Shown piece by piece: positions 10,912 to 22,188 of a stretch of 64,000 nt of DNA. How positions within the stretch are numbered: the first letter of the stretch is position 1; each line of letters begins with the position of its first letter. The notes under the pieces are model-generated. The model had not been told where the DNA came from. It did no database searches and was given only the letters and a program-made list of their open reading frames with translations. Position numbers and translations under genes: made by a program. Source of the stretch: Adiantum capillus-veneris (taxonomy: Eukaryota; Streptophyta; Polypodiopsida; Polypodiales; Pteridaceae); assembly GCA_014529385.2 (NCBI GenBank), contig CM043958.1, positions 154,882,293 to 154,946,292 of the forward strand, in the 5' to 3' direction.

Positions 10912-11150
10912 TTAAAGCCTTACAAAGTAGAGCCACCTCAAGAACCAACTCTTGAAGACCCACCGGAGATTGAGGACCAACAAGAGGTGTTGCATCCCGA
11001 GTCCATCCTCCGCCATGAAGACAAGGTACTAAGAGGTGGTAAGACTATCTTATTAAGTTTAAGAATTATCCTTTTGAAGATGCTAGATGGATGCAATGCA
11101 TACAAATAAAAGATAACCTAAACCTTGTCAATGCTTACAATGCTTCCCAA
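10912..11150 (+). pseudogene. chromovirus pol C-terminus with chromodomain
   Basis: EDPPEIEDQQEVLHPESIL and RHEDKVLRGGK continue, after a +2 frame change near 11,045, as YLIKFKNYPFEDARW. This is the chromodomain pattern of plant chromoviruses, which directs integration toward marked chromatin. The frame ends at a TAA near 11,155. The chromodomain assigns the 7138-11,150 element to the chromovirus branch. Confidence 0.85.
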
Positions 11151-13075
11151 GAGTAAGCAAATGTACAAATGTTAAAAATGAAAAACGTTTTTATCTTATA
11201 AGACTCTTTTTCTTTACTATGCACAAAAATGAAGTAGTATGCATGCTTAAATCAATTTTGCGGAGATGACGTCTCCCGAAACACCAAGTAGAGCTTCACT
11301 CTACTATGGAAGATTGATAGGACTGATGTGCAGACATGCTTGCGGCAGCTTAGGCTCTCAAGAACCAAATGGATTAGTCATCCATTCTAGAATGATGTCG
11401 TAGGGTAACATAGGGATTCTCTACCCGCTAGAAAAAGGACTAATGAATATGCTTTATCATCTCTACCCCAAAGTCGAGGATGACATGATTTCAAGAGAGA
11501 GATAATGTTATAATAACTAATATCTAATTCTCCTAAATGACTTTCTCATGTTAAACGTATCATTTAATATGGAGAAGTGCCAGGGGAGAAAAGGCTAGAA
11601 TATTGGTTAAGCTGGTAGACCGGCCACAGTAGGGATCCAAAGGAGGGAAAATAAGGATCCAAAGGAGGGGCCATCTACAAAAGATCAAGGTGCAACAATG
11701 GGCTAAAAAGACCCTAAGGTTCATCCCATTAAGAACTCCAAAATGCTAAGGTTCCAAAATTCAAAGGTTGTGTCCAAAGGTCAAACCCTAGGAAAATTGG
11801 ATGCTTTGTGTGTGTCCCAAAAAGTCTTCATAATCCCTACATTGGAGTGGGCGAGCCTTTCAAGTAGGGGATGAGAGATAAACACACACACAAGCTCCCT
11901 TTACACAAAGAGAATAACGGACACATGTCAGCTCTCTAGCCAGATGCCCACAAGGTGTACTCAAATTCTATTGGATGGCCATGGAGGTGGACCAATGAGA
12001 ATTAGGCAGTCTAAAAAACACTTAATAAAATAACCGATAAGAATTAAGCTCTCTAGAAGACTATTGGACAGTCTCCCAAGGGGTCCAATGAGCATTCAGC
12101 AGCCCCATGGCTTGCGTGATTCTATTGGCCAGGAGGCAAAGGGGTCCAATGAGAGTTTAGTTGCATTTATTAATTACATAAAGCCCTCACAAAAGGGAAA
12201 AGGGTGACTCATGTCAAAAGGCTATCACTTATGCTTCTTAATACTCATTGGCTAAGCCTGGAAAGGGCCAATAGGGTTGCAGCATGATCAAATAGCAAGA
12301 AGGGTCGACCAAGAGAGAGAGGGGGGCCTGATTTTCTCAAGGCATGATCCACACACACTCACACAAACTTATGTGTAAAGCAAGAAGACCTCTCTCTCCT
12401 TCTCAAGCTTTAATAGAAAGCTTATCACTTACTTCAAGCTTGTGAGAAGGGAGGCCTACACCAACAACTCTTGGCTTTGTGATGCAAATCCAACCAAGAG
12501 CCAAGCTTCAATGCATGATCATCTCCTCTACCATGCTAATTACTAAGCTAAGCTATGCTAATATGAGTGATTATGTGAGGAGATGTACATCTTTCACGTA
12601 AGACTACTACTTCTTCCTCTCAATCTACTCTCATACCTCGCTAACTCTCACCATCTTCGAAGGTGTGTAAGGTCTTGGGTCTGAGACCGTGAGGTGATTG
12701 ATGTTGTGTTTAATAAGTGTTTTGCTTAGTGCTTGAAGTTTCCATCTTCATTGCACTAGCTAGTATTGAAGGAACACAAAGAATTGTATTGTAAAATGTC
12801 TCTCTTGATAGGAGAAACCATAATACAAAGCCTTTTGGAGGGGGGACCAGCTCCATGCGAATCCGGTCCTCAACTGTTGTCAATAGCTTAATTTCTCTCT
12901 CTTTTGAAGTATTGTTCATGCTATCTAACTAGGTGTTATACTTTTTGTTTCTCTCTCCACCCAAGCACTCTTGTTATTCTCATTAGGAATCTATTCTAAT
13001 GAAATTCTCACTATGTTTCATGCTATTTTCCGCTACACACAAGTTACTAGGCCATTAAATGTTACATGAATCCCC
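11151..13075. other. no gene seen; possible 3' untranslated region/LTR of the chromovirus
   Basis: Contains purine-rich tracts (11,639-11,670) and a long region with short direct repeats such as CCAATGAGAATTAGG-type words near 12,000-12,170. Its position suggests 3' LTR sequence. No matching copy exists upstream of 7138, so boundaries cannot be set. Confidence 0.4.
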
Positions 13076-13078
13076 CCA

Positions 13079-13079
<1 letters not shown>

Positions 13080-13112
<33 letters not shown>

Positions 13113-13156
13113 AAGAGAGAGAGAGAGAGAGAGAGGGTGGATAGAGAGAGGTGGGA

Positions 13157-13200
<44 letters not shown>

Positions 13201-13318
13201 AAGGAAAAGAGGTGGGAATAAAGATAGAGAGAGGGTATGTGTAAAGAGAGAGAGAGAGAGGTGAGAGCAAAGAGAGAGACAAAGGGAGGGAGGGAGAAGA
13301 TAAAGGGAGAGTGGAGAA

Positions 13319-13360
<42 letters not shown>
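13080..13360. repeat. compound microsatellite (TG)n then (GA)n
   Basis: About 15 TG units followed by several GA runs (13,115-13,135; 13,160-13,198; 13,322-13,359) separated by short purine-rich interruptions. ORFs through it are artefacts. Confidence 0.95.
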
Positions 13361-13362
<2 letters not shown>

Positions 13363-13379
13363 GAAATCAAGTACACTCT

Positions 13380-16300
13380 GAGACACGAGAGAATGACAAA
13401 AGAGAATTTTTCAATGTCCCATCTAAATCAAACAAGCAGTCATGTATTAATGCAATAACAAAATCTAGGTATACTATAACATCTAAAATATATAAAATGA
13501 CTAGCACAGCAACAGACCCTGTGTAGGGCTTGATCGGTCCACCCATCCACTTATGCTCTGTTATGGACAGAGAGAATTGCACTTCACCGGGAGCAATCCA
13601 GAACACCTCCAACCTACCTGAGTGAAACGTAGGCTGAAGCATCTTCTCCTCCCTCCATGAACCCAAGCTCTGAAAGGATGCCAAATACCAACATGTGGTA
13701 GGGTATCAACACCAACCATACTTGTTTAAGGGCCACACCTCTTCGATGCGCAACATTGAGTGTTTAGGAAAATCCAAGGCAAAATCCATGACGCATTAGC
13801 CGTGTAGGTCATTCAACCCCAGACACACTAATCATGTAGATGAGCCTAGCAAAATAAAAGACCTAGGAAACACCCCCAATCTAGCAAATCCTTGGGTCAT
13901 CGACCCTTTTGTCTAAGGCTAAGCGATTGTAGGTGATCCTAATCTTGTAGCAACGCTTCCATGTGAAGCATAACACATGAGTTCAATCACAATAGCATCT
14001 TCCAAATGCAATCTTTTCCAAGCAATCAGACTGTACAGGGTCTCTACGCTTACACATCCACTATGAACCATCAAAACCCCTTCTTGATCCAATCCAAAAA
14101 CCATAAGCCATAATCCTATCACATCACAGGGGTGAGCACTCCACCCAGCTCAAGGTGATATTCATCAAATCCTACAAAACCACTTTAGCACATAACATGG
14201 CTGCAAAAATTTTGGCACCATTTCTGAAGCATAACCATATCCCAAAAAAAGATCCAAGAGACACATCTGCTTCCACAATCAAAAATCACAACCATAACCT
14301 ATAAGGAATCTCAGCCCTTGACCATAAACCATATTCCATACTTAACCAACTCCCACATTTGGAGTTTGACATATCCATGCAATCAAACTAAGCCCACACA
14401 CATGGCCCATAAGACATGAACTTTTTTATTCATTAAAAATTTCCGACCAGCAACTAAACATGATATCAAAATCCAATTTTGACAATATCCAATCATGTGT
14501 AAACGATGCACTATGACCACACCTCACCTCCCTAGCACATAGAGCTAGTTTTGACCTAGAAGGGTGGAAAGCAATATACACATGCACATGAGGCATCCAC
14601 AATTATCCATGAGGTTCCATACATTACATGACTTCATTTTATCAACATAAACATGATGCAAAAGAGCTCCATCACTTTGATCAACCATAAACCATAACTT
14701 CACATATATGCGAAATACAACTTTTTGCCATTTTTGGGGGCATGCATAACATGCAAATAAAATTATTTCACCTCAAACCAATGCATCAAGATCATCTCCA
14801 TAATATAGACTAACACCTTATCACATCGCTTTACCCATATGAAACTCATGCAGCAAACGAAATCACGAAAAGAAAGACACTTTATTCATATCTGCTTGTA
14901 TGGTTCGGATTGACTAACCATAACCCTCATATAAGTTTATGGACATCTAAAAGTTGAAATCAAATCACCAAAAAAACCATCAATCATATATATATATATA
15001 TATATATAGCCCAACCAACTCAGATGTCATATATCACTTGTCCTTGGTAGCACCCCTACACATGTAGGTAAACCCAATCAAATTGTGTAGTGGACAGCAA
15101 ATTGTTTTTTGACCATAAGTCTTAGCTCGTGCAGAATTTTGGCACCTAAGAGAGAAAATGTTCTAAATGATGTGTTTTATCTCTATTGTCAAGAGTTTGA
15201 CGTGATTCATAGCAGGTTGTGAGATATGCCCAAAACAGTGTTTCTACCGCCTATGTGACGTGAAACAAAAAGAACTTTTGATGTACACATGTGACCATAA
15301 ACACATCTTGTGCATAAATCAATGTGTTGAACATGATGAATAAGCATGGAGAAACCTCATACACACCCAAAAAATCCATATATGCACTTGTGTACGAAAA
15401 AGCAACCACCGAGAGGGTAGCTACTCAAAAATCGACATAGAGAGATAAAGAAATTATGACTATGCAATGCAGAACTTCTTACCATGCGTTAAAATTAATT
15501 AGGGGTTGTTGAGAGGATTCTTGCTTTGCCAAAAGAGATTCGTGGTGATGAGAGTTATGTAGAGGTTTTCACCACGAAGCCTTCGGAGAGCGTGCACACC
15601 GTGAAAAGAGAGAGGAGATAGTAAGCAAGTAGAGAGAGAGTGTGTTATTCTTCTTCTTCTTCTTCTTCCCACAAACAAGAGAGAAGATCTTATGGAGATG
15701 GTTGTGGAGAGCTTGCAACACTCCATATAATAGATATGTATTGTTGTGCGGTAGTAGATGCAATTGTCGGCATTGAAAACTGAGCATCAGGGATGAATTT
15801 ATAAGCACTATGTCAGGCTGGAATGTGTCCCAAGCTAAGACATGTCGTGCCCTCTTCTGCCTGGAATAGTTGTTAGCTTTTGCGTAAAGACTCCAGTCTT
15901 TTCTATAAACATGGCACAACTTTTGGTGGTTAACTCTCATCCCTTACCCTTCAATTTTTATAGTAAATTGATTAATTGGTAACTAATGTGACCGATACTA
16001 GACTATACTATAGCATGATATCTCGACATAATTATGACTTTTTCGTACTGCCCCAACGTATTTATAATAATTGCTTTTATAAAAATTAATTTCATTCAAT
16101 GTAACATTTTTCAGTAAAAGTATTTCATTTACTTTGCAAATATTAAAGGCTCGCATTGTTAAGTCATAAAGCGTTCAAACAAAACAATTGGATCAAAAAT
16201 CGGACTCTAAAACTATTAATTATGGCCTTTATTCACTTGGAAACTATAGGTTGATATGAAAAACTTAATCCTCAAGTCTATTTCTAAAGATAAGAGTTGA

Positions 16301-16560
16301 TCCTTAAGAAAGGAGAAGTATTTTTAGAAGAGAAAGGAAGTAGAAATAGTATTTTTAAAAGAGAAGAAGTATTTTTAGAAAAGAGGGAGTGATTTTAGAG
16401 AAGTGATTTCAGAGAAGTGAGAGCCTCTTTTCTTGGAAGCCAAGCTTCTTCTAAGGTTAGAAACTCAAAATCGCGAATTGGAATGCTTCATGCAAAAAAA
16501 TAAGAACCGCGAACGTACGCAAACTTATCTTTCCTATTCTTAGCTTGTGCTTTTGGCTCT
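13380..16560. other. no gene seen; microsatellites only
   Basis: Stop-rich in all frames. It holds a (TA)n run at 14,986-15,008 and a (TTC)n run at 15,645-15,668. Repeated ACCATAA-type words occur through 13,950-14,950. I see no recognisable protein or RNA. Confidence 0.5.
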
Positions 16561-16568
16561 TGAGAGCC

Positions 16569-16579
16569 TATATAAAGGC
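16569..16579 (+). promoter_or_regulatory. TATA box of the sequence interrupted by the 16.8-kb element
   Basis: CTATATAAAGG is followed by a CA/CT-rich leader-like stretch up to the insertion point at 16,761. The continuation beyond the element begins at 33,589 and reaches an ATG at 33,624. It could equally be the promoter of an older LTR. Confidence 0.4.
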
Positions 16580-16761
16580 CTCTTTTCCCTCACTTTCAAG
16601 ACACACAAACACACTCTCAAAAGCGGAAGCTCTCTTGCCTTGACGTCGGAGTTATCTTCTCTTCCTCAACCTCTCTCCCTCAAGCTCTTACCTTCAAGCC
16701 ATCTCCATCTCCAACTCTTTCTCTACCATCATCGTGTTGTCCCTCAAATTCTTGAGTTCTC

Positions 16762-17694
16762 TGTTAAGGCGGTTACGCCGCTAGCGGAAGCTAAATAGCG
16801 AGAACTCAACCAACAACAGAATTTGTCAGACGAGGACGGAGCTTGACCCGTAGGCGCATGGAAACAACTAGGTGGGTGTCAAATCACCTACTCGACCTTC
16901 TAATGACAATCACTACTAAGGAAATCAAATCTAAGTTCTAAAACACGCAAGTGACTGAAATCCGTACTACGAACGAATGCTATACGAAACAGGATCTAGA
17001 ATCATTGAATCGATCTCAAACTCAAGGGGAAGTCTAGACACTAGGTAAGAACAACACCCTAAAGACTTGAACTGCAAAATCAACCTATAACCACTCCGTG
17101 CGGCAAACGCATTTATGAAGACAGGCCGAAAAATACAGGTGACCGAAACTTGACCCCGATGGTACTAATGTGTAGCTCTACTCGTTGTGGTTCTATAGAT
17201 ATGTTGCACGCTCTATTCCGACACACGAGTTGGAAGAAAACTCACACCGAAGCTCGTAGGAACTTACCACACATAGAAGCCGATAGCGCGCACTCTTGGT
17301 ATCTGTGTGTAGCTCTCACCGTTGCTAACACAATGGTGGTGTCGCTTCTCCAATGGCGGCTCCGTAGCCCGCGTAGCAAGAAGATAAGACTCTCTCTCTC
17401 TCTCTCAGACACAGTCACGGCGCTCAAAAACTCACTTTGATTAATAATTGAATCTCCCTTAGGTTACAAAACTTTGGCTTATATACCTCAGCCTTGGAGG
17501 TGAGAACATCTCTAATTATTTACATCAACAGGTGAAATTACTTCGGGATTACAAGCAAGAAACTCAATTGAGTCCCGTTACTTAATGAATGGCTCAAATC
17601 AAAATTAATGTCGGAAAGACATTTATTACAATCAATGGTTACAAAATGATGGGTGTGAGCAAAAATGCGGGTGTGATCCTCTGCTGGCTCAACA
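16762..17694 (-). repeat. 3' LTR of the 16.8-kb element
   Basis: 933 bp; in the window orientation it begins TGTTAAGGCGG and ends GGCTCAACA. It contains a TATA-type promoter on the minus strand (17,473-17,497) and a short (CT)n run that differs in length from the other LTR. Confidence 0.95.
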
Positions 17695-17706
17695 CTCCCC
17701 CCCTCC
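17695..17706 (-). other. polypurine tract of the 16.8-kb element
   Basis: Sense strand GGAGGGGGGGAG directly before the 3' LTR start TGTTGAGCC. Confidence 0.85.
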
Positions 17707-17805
17707 GCGTTCATGTCGTCCCTGACATGACTTTTAGGCTTGATCAATAGAGTCCTGTCGTCTTGAGCATCTGCAAATGTGATTCGTAGCGTAGGTTGCC
17801 GATGG

Positions 17806-19428
17806 TCAAGGTTGTGGGCCGAATATTTTGCTTTCGTGAGTGAAAAAGCCGGTGTAGAAAGCTTCTTCGAATGTTTGCATGTGGAAGCTAGGCAAAAACA
17901 TAATTCTTTGGTATAAGAGATGTAACACCTTTGGTGATGGCTGCAATGAAAGATCATACATCATATCCGTCACTGTGTCGGCCGTCGATAGTAGACTCGA
18001 GGTCGTGGCTTTATCTGGCGCGAACACTTCAATGCATGCTAAGAGAGTCCTGCAGATTTTCTTTAGCATCTGACACGAAAGTTCAGGAGAGCCAGTAAAG
18101 AGTTTGATGGTGCCCGTTAGGGTTTTCACCATGTAGGCTTTACCTATTCTCTCGCCTGCCTTTGGTCCTGGCATCCTTGGGTAATTAAGCCAATTTGGCT
18201 TCTTTTCTGCAATCCTGCCATGCTCTTTCCAGCTTCTGACTCTTGGTGCCGGGCAGAAGGTTGCATCCTCCCGAATCTCCTTTGGAGCCTCTACCAAGTA
18301 GATGAGGTAGGCTGGGTATTTGTTCAGCCAACCTTTCCTCCATTTAGGTTGAGAATCTACAATCTTCTTTGATTGTTCATCCTTTGTGATGTCGCCTTCG
18401 TAAAGAGCGACATACTGCTCCTCCTCTATTCTCTTTTTCGTCTTTATCACTTCAAATTTCATTAGAGGGAAAGGCAGGCTGGGTTGCATCCACTCTTCAT
18501 GGAGCACTTTTGTGTCTAAACCTTGAAGTCTAATGGAGATGAGGAGTCTCCTTTCCCATTCCATTTCCGCCTTGGCACTTTCCTCTGTTGACTTTTCTAT
18601 TTGGTCCTGGAGCCTTTGTTCTTCTTCTTCAGAGATTCCTGAAGTCGAGGCCACTTCTTGAACTGGGGCTGGATCTTCAATTGTGGTTGCCTCTCCAGTT
18701 TCTGGTAGCTCTATGGCTGCTCCCCCTGCTTCTTCTTGTGGTGGCTCTGTTTCTCTTCTTTGGTGCTCTTGTAGGTCTTGGAGCTGTTTGCGGAGGGCCT
18801 CATTTTCTGTCCTTAGTGTTTGGTTTTCTGATGTGAGCCTCTCCTCTGCAGCCAATGATCCCTCCGCCATGTGCAATCTTTGCACTTGCTCTAACCTTAG
18901 CTCTCTTTGCAAACTTCTGACCTGATCTTCCAGAGCTGGTACGAGGGCTCCCTCTTGTTCTGTTCCTGCTCTGCTAGCTCTAGGGGTGGTCCTGAGTCTC
19001 GTGATTGTCCTTTCTTGAAGTTCGACTCTTTCCCTTAGCTCAATGAGCTCATCCTTGGCTGCCTCCAGCTCATCTTCTATTCTCTCCTTTGCTTCCTGTG
19101 AACTTGTTACCTCTCTTGAAGCTTCGGCTAGTTGGAGTATCAAGCCATCTCTCTCGTTTTCTGCGTCGTAGAGTGATGCTTTATGACTTTCAGATTCAGT
19201 CATAGCATTCTCTAACTTCTTCTGCAACTCTGCTTCCTTTTGTTTTGCTATCTCAATTGCTACTTCCTTTGCTCTGGATCTTTCTTTAATCTTGCTGAGC
19301 AGTTCATGCACCATGTGCATGTCTTTTTCATCTTCATCTGTCAACTTGACAGCTCTTTCTGCCACCACCTCCAATGGATTCGGCTCTTCTAGTATGTTCT
19401 GTTCGTCCATTTTCTCTTCACTCTCCAT
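17806..19428 (-). CDS. extra retroelement ORF 2: long coiled-coil protein of unknown function
   Basis: 540 codons, intact. Residues ~45-290 are strongly heptad-like and rich in Glu, Lys, Leu and Arg (for example LQRELRLEQVQRLHMAEGS), predicting an extended coiled coil. The C-terminal ~230 residues look globular and contain WLNKYPAYLIYLVEAPKEI, RMPGPKAGERIGKAYMVKTL and a terminal MFLPSFHMQTFEEAFYTGFF. That C-terminus is conserved in a second element (4396-4701), which argues for selection. No catalytic motif, signal peptide or membrane segment is obvious, so it is not an evident envelope protein. It starts 45 bp after the preceding ORF and ends ~100 bp before the PPT; how it is translated (spliced or subgenomic RNA) is not visible. 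Confidence 0.8.
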   Translation of the reverse strand: MESEEKMDEQNILEEPNPLEVVAERAVKLTDEDEKDMHMVHELLSKIKERSRAKEVAIEIAKQKEAELQKKLENAMTESESHKASLYDAENERDGLILQLAEASREVTSSQEAKERIEDELEAAKDELIELRERVELQERTITRLRTTPRASRAGTEQEGALVPALEDQVRSLQRELRLEQVQRLHMAEGSLAAEERLTSENQTLRTENEALRKQLQDLQEHQRRETEPPQEEAGGAAIELPETGEATTIEDPAPVQEVASTSGISEEEEQRLQDQIEKSTEESAKAEMEWERRLLISIRLQGLDTKVLHEEWMQPSLPFPLMKFEVIKTKKRIEEEQYVALYEGDITKDEQSKKIVDSQPKWRKGWLNKYPAYLIYLVEAPKEIREDATFCPAPRVRSWKEHGRIAEKKPNWLNYPRMPGPKAGERIGKAYMVKTLTGTIKLFTGSPELSCQMLKKICRTLLACIEVFAPDKATTSSLLSTADTVTDMMYDLSLQPSPKVLHLLYQRIMFLPSFHMQTFEEAFYTGFFTHESKIFGPQP

Positions 19429-19473
19429 TGTACCCTTTGTCTTTTCCTTCGTCCCTTTCCGATCATCTTGTTT

Positions 19474-21021
19474 TCATAGGGATATCCCATAAACTGCCTC
19501 CAGGGCCTCTTCTTCACTGTATCTGATCGCTACCAGATCCTCATAATCATCCTTCTTTTGCTGAACTGGATCTATGTCCTTTTCCTTGGTCCCGGCCTCC
19601 GGCTTTTCCATAACTTCTGTTTCTATTTCTATTGTGGTCTTCTCTACAATAATTTCCGTCTTCTTCGGGCTTGGTACATCAGTAAAGGAGGGCTGATTGT
19701 CCTCGGTCATCTTGGCTTTTCCTTTGTTTGCTTGCCCGTCTTTCTCTCGAAGTTTAGTAGACTCATCTACTTCCTTCTTCTCCTTGTCGTCCTTTTTCAG
19801 CTCAGCTTTTAAAAGTTGTACTTCCTCTTCAGTATAAGGCTCGACAGGCTGCTGCTCCAGTATGGCCTCCGACTCCTCATAAGCTCTAATATATTGATCA
19901 TATTGATCAACATGTGGCCGGGCAGAGCTGGTTCCGACTTTAGTGGGGTCTGGCACCCACATTTCTTCAAAGTCCCCCTTTAGAGCTCTTTCCGCTCTAA
20001 ACTGCTCCACCAGCCTTTCCATTCTTGCGGCTTTTTGAATTTTGGTTTGCTTGGGATTAGCCTTCTTCTTCGCTTTCTTCTTGAGCGGCTCGTCCACAGC
20101 CTCTTCAGGTTCTGAAACTATTTCTAGTTTTCGGCGTGCTCTTGTGGACGCCCTCTTGGATACCTCTTGCTGTTCTTTCTCTTCATCGGCTTCTCTAAGC
20201 CACTCATTCTGGGAGGGAACCCGTGGCCCTTGATCCCTAGCTCCAATAGCTTCATAAGCTATTCTTGTTAGGATTTCTCCTCCTCCTATGTACTTTGGCT
20301 TCTGGTTGTGCATGGCGATTACTTGCTCGTGGATGTATTGAGCATAATTCACCTCTTTTGGCATGTTGCTCTTTAGTGCCCATGTGATGGTTGTCGCAAT
20401 GGCATGGGGTGGTGTAGTATACTTCTGCGGTCTTTTACTGCACACATGGAAAAACTGGTTGTATAATCGGCAAAGGGTTGCCGCTCGTTGATCTGCCATA
20501 TCTCCGTAGGTTGTATTTTGTTTCTTTGATCCATAGACCTCTATGGCCTCCCTTCTTTCTCTGACAGAACTCCCTTTGTTGTGCAGCTTCAATGCATCTG
20601 CAATGAGCTGTGGAGTGATCTGTACTTCAACTGTTTCTCCATCCATGGCTGTCAACGTGGCTTTCCCATCCTTCTGAATGGATGTTGCCAATTCATACAC
20701 TCTTCTTGTGTCTACACCTGATGGTCTCGAGGTGAAGAACCTGTGTAAGTCAGCCTTTTCCAGGTATCTGCTGATGTTCTCTGATCTGCTATAATCCACT
20801 AATTCTCGTGGGATCATAGGTACATCGACCGATTGCCCTTGAGGATCTCTGAAAGTCCCCTGGTAGATCTTTATTCCCTCTTTTTCTAGTACTGCTTCCT
20901 CCACCCAAGTCTTGGTTGGCTTGAGGGTTTCTGTTGGAATATCAAAAGGTTCTGCTTCTGCAAGAGCATCCTTGATGGTTGGTCTTTTTCTCTTAGTTGC
21001 CGATGACTTAGCGAAATCCAT
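19474..21021 (-). CDS. extra retroelement ORF 1: nuclear-type basic/acidic protein of unknown function
   Basis: 515 codons, intact. Residues ~1-260 look folded, with RELVDYSRSENISRYLEKAD, RRVYELATSIQKDGKATL, VQITPQLIADALKLHNKG and TPPHAIATTITWALKSNMP. The arrangement faintly recalls the plant mobile-element-associated domain found in some Athila-type ORFs, but I would not assign it. A basic cluster KKKAKKKANPKQTK near residue 310 could be a nuclear localisation signal. The last ~150 residues are low-complexity Lys/Glu. It lies between the downstream palindrome array and extra ORF 2. No enzyme motif is seen. Confidence 0.8.
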   Translation of the reverse strand: MDFAKSSATKRKRPTIKDALAEAEPFDIPTETLKPTKTWVEEAVLEKEGIKIYQGTFRDPQGQSVDVPMIPRELVDYSRSENISRYLEKADLHRFFTSRPSGVDTRRVYELATSIQKDGKATLTAMDGETVEVQITPQLIADALKLHNKGSSVRERREAIEVYGSKKQNTTYGDMADQRAATLCRLYNQFFHVCSKRPQKYTTPPHAIATTITWALKSNMPKEVNYAQYIHEQVIAMHNQKPKYIGGGEILTRIAYEAIGARDQGPRVPSQNEWLREADEEKEQQEVSKRASTRARRKLEIVSEPEEAVDEPLKKKAKKKANPKQTKIQKAARMERLVEQFRAERALKGDFEEMWVPDPTKVGTSSARPHVDQYDQYIRAYEESEAILEQQPVEPYTEEEVQLLKAELKKDDKEKKEVDESTKLREKDGQANKGKAKMTEDNQPSFTDVPSPKKTEIIVEKTTIEIETEVMEKPEAGTKEKDIDPVQQKKDDYEDLVAIRYSEEEALEAVYGISL

Positions 21022-21187
21022 GGATCCTGTAACTCCAATTACAGAAGTTAGCGTCTTTTTAGTACTGAAAGCCGAAATGAAGCTTTTAACTATTCAAATG
21101 ACTTGAAAATTGAAACATGAGCTATTCAGGGCCTAAGGATGCAATGTAGGTGAAAAAATAAGCAAACTGGGCTCAAAAACATGCTTG

Positions 21188-22188
21188 AGACATCATACGC
21201 GTATGATGTCTTTTGTGTCAGAATGACTTCATATTGGTTGTGCTTGTAGCTGATAGTGTATACATGAGTGTCATATGCTTGGATTTGAGTTTGGATCCCA
21301 TTTGGTCAAGTTTTGGCCAGTTCAGGCTCTTGGCAAAATTTTGAAAGGGAAATGGATTTTATGATCCAAATTGGATAAAACTTGGTGGTTCACCTTCAAA
21401 TGGCATGTAGATCACTTCTGTTTGGTGGTTGAAGCCCTGAGGTGCCAAAATCACATAGTGAGACATTATACGCGTATGATGTCTTTTGGTGCATTTTTGG
21501 ACCAATTTTCTCTATAAGCTTGGTTTTGGCTTTAGATAGGCTTATTCAGTGGATTTATCAAGTTTGGATAGAATTTGGACTAAAAATGGCTCTGGAGACA
21601 TCATACGCGTATGATGTCTTTTTCATCAATTTTTCATGGGATTGGTTCTGTGGACTCTCCATGTGCTAGTGAAGGACTGTTTATACTCAAATCTTGGTTT
21701 GGACTTGAATATGTTGGATTTGGGACAAAAATAGGCTTTGTATGAAGGATTTTCTCTTAATTGGGCTAATGGGGTGATCCACTTGACCAAATGGTTCCAA
21801 ACTTCATATGTAACATGTATTAGATATATATAATGGATGTATGATGACAAATGAGCATTTTTTGCTCTGTAAGTGCAAATAGACATCATACGCGTATGAT
21901 GTCTTTTGTGTCAGAATGGTGCTTTTTGGTTCCAGATAGCTTGTAGATGTGTTAATCAACAATCCTACAAAGTTTCAATGAGTTTGGAGTTATTTTGACA
22001 AAATTAGGACCAAAAATCAATTTTATGGCCTACTTTGCGTCTTTTTGGCTTTCCTTGGGTTTTCTAACTCCAATTCTCATGATACTTGGTTCATAGGATG
22101 TGATTAACATGTGGAATGAGGCTATGCACTCAAATGTTGAAATGGATGTGAAAATCATGCTGTGAGACATCATACGCGTATGATGTCT
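21188..22188. repeat. downstream array of five 24-bp palindromes
   Basis: Each copy is the arm AGACATCATACG followed directly by its reverse complement. Positions: 21,188, 21,461 (one C-to-T change), 21,596, 21,881 and 22,165. Spacings are 273, 135, 285 and 284 bp. The DNA between copies is itself weakly repeated (words such as GATCCAAATTGGAT and AAACTTGG), so the palindrome is the best-conserved core of a ~285-bp tandem unit. The same palindrome forms the leader array at 31,396-32,117. Confidence 0.97.

Noticed and set aside
13055-13386. Several overlapping ORFs of Ser-Leu or Arg-Glu repeats
   Set aside because: They are translations of the (TG)n/(GA)n microsatellite; the same applies to ORFs over 38,000-38,900 and 39,540-43,870.
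17242-17427. Small ORFs inside the LTRs (also at 17,150 and 33,046)
   Set aside because: They lie in LTR sequence, differ between the two LTRs only at drifting sites and have no homology.
17806-19428. Extra ORF 2 as a retroviral envelope protein
   Set aside because: No signal peptide, no hydrophobic membrane segment and a long coiled coil instead.
21188-22188. Palindrome array as a CRISPR
   Set aside because: Spacers of 130-285 bp that are themselves repeated, location inside a plant LTR element and no cas genes rule this out.
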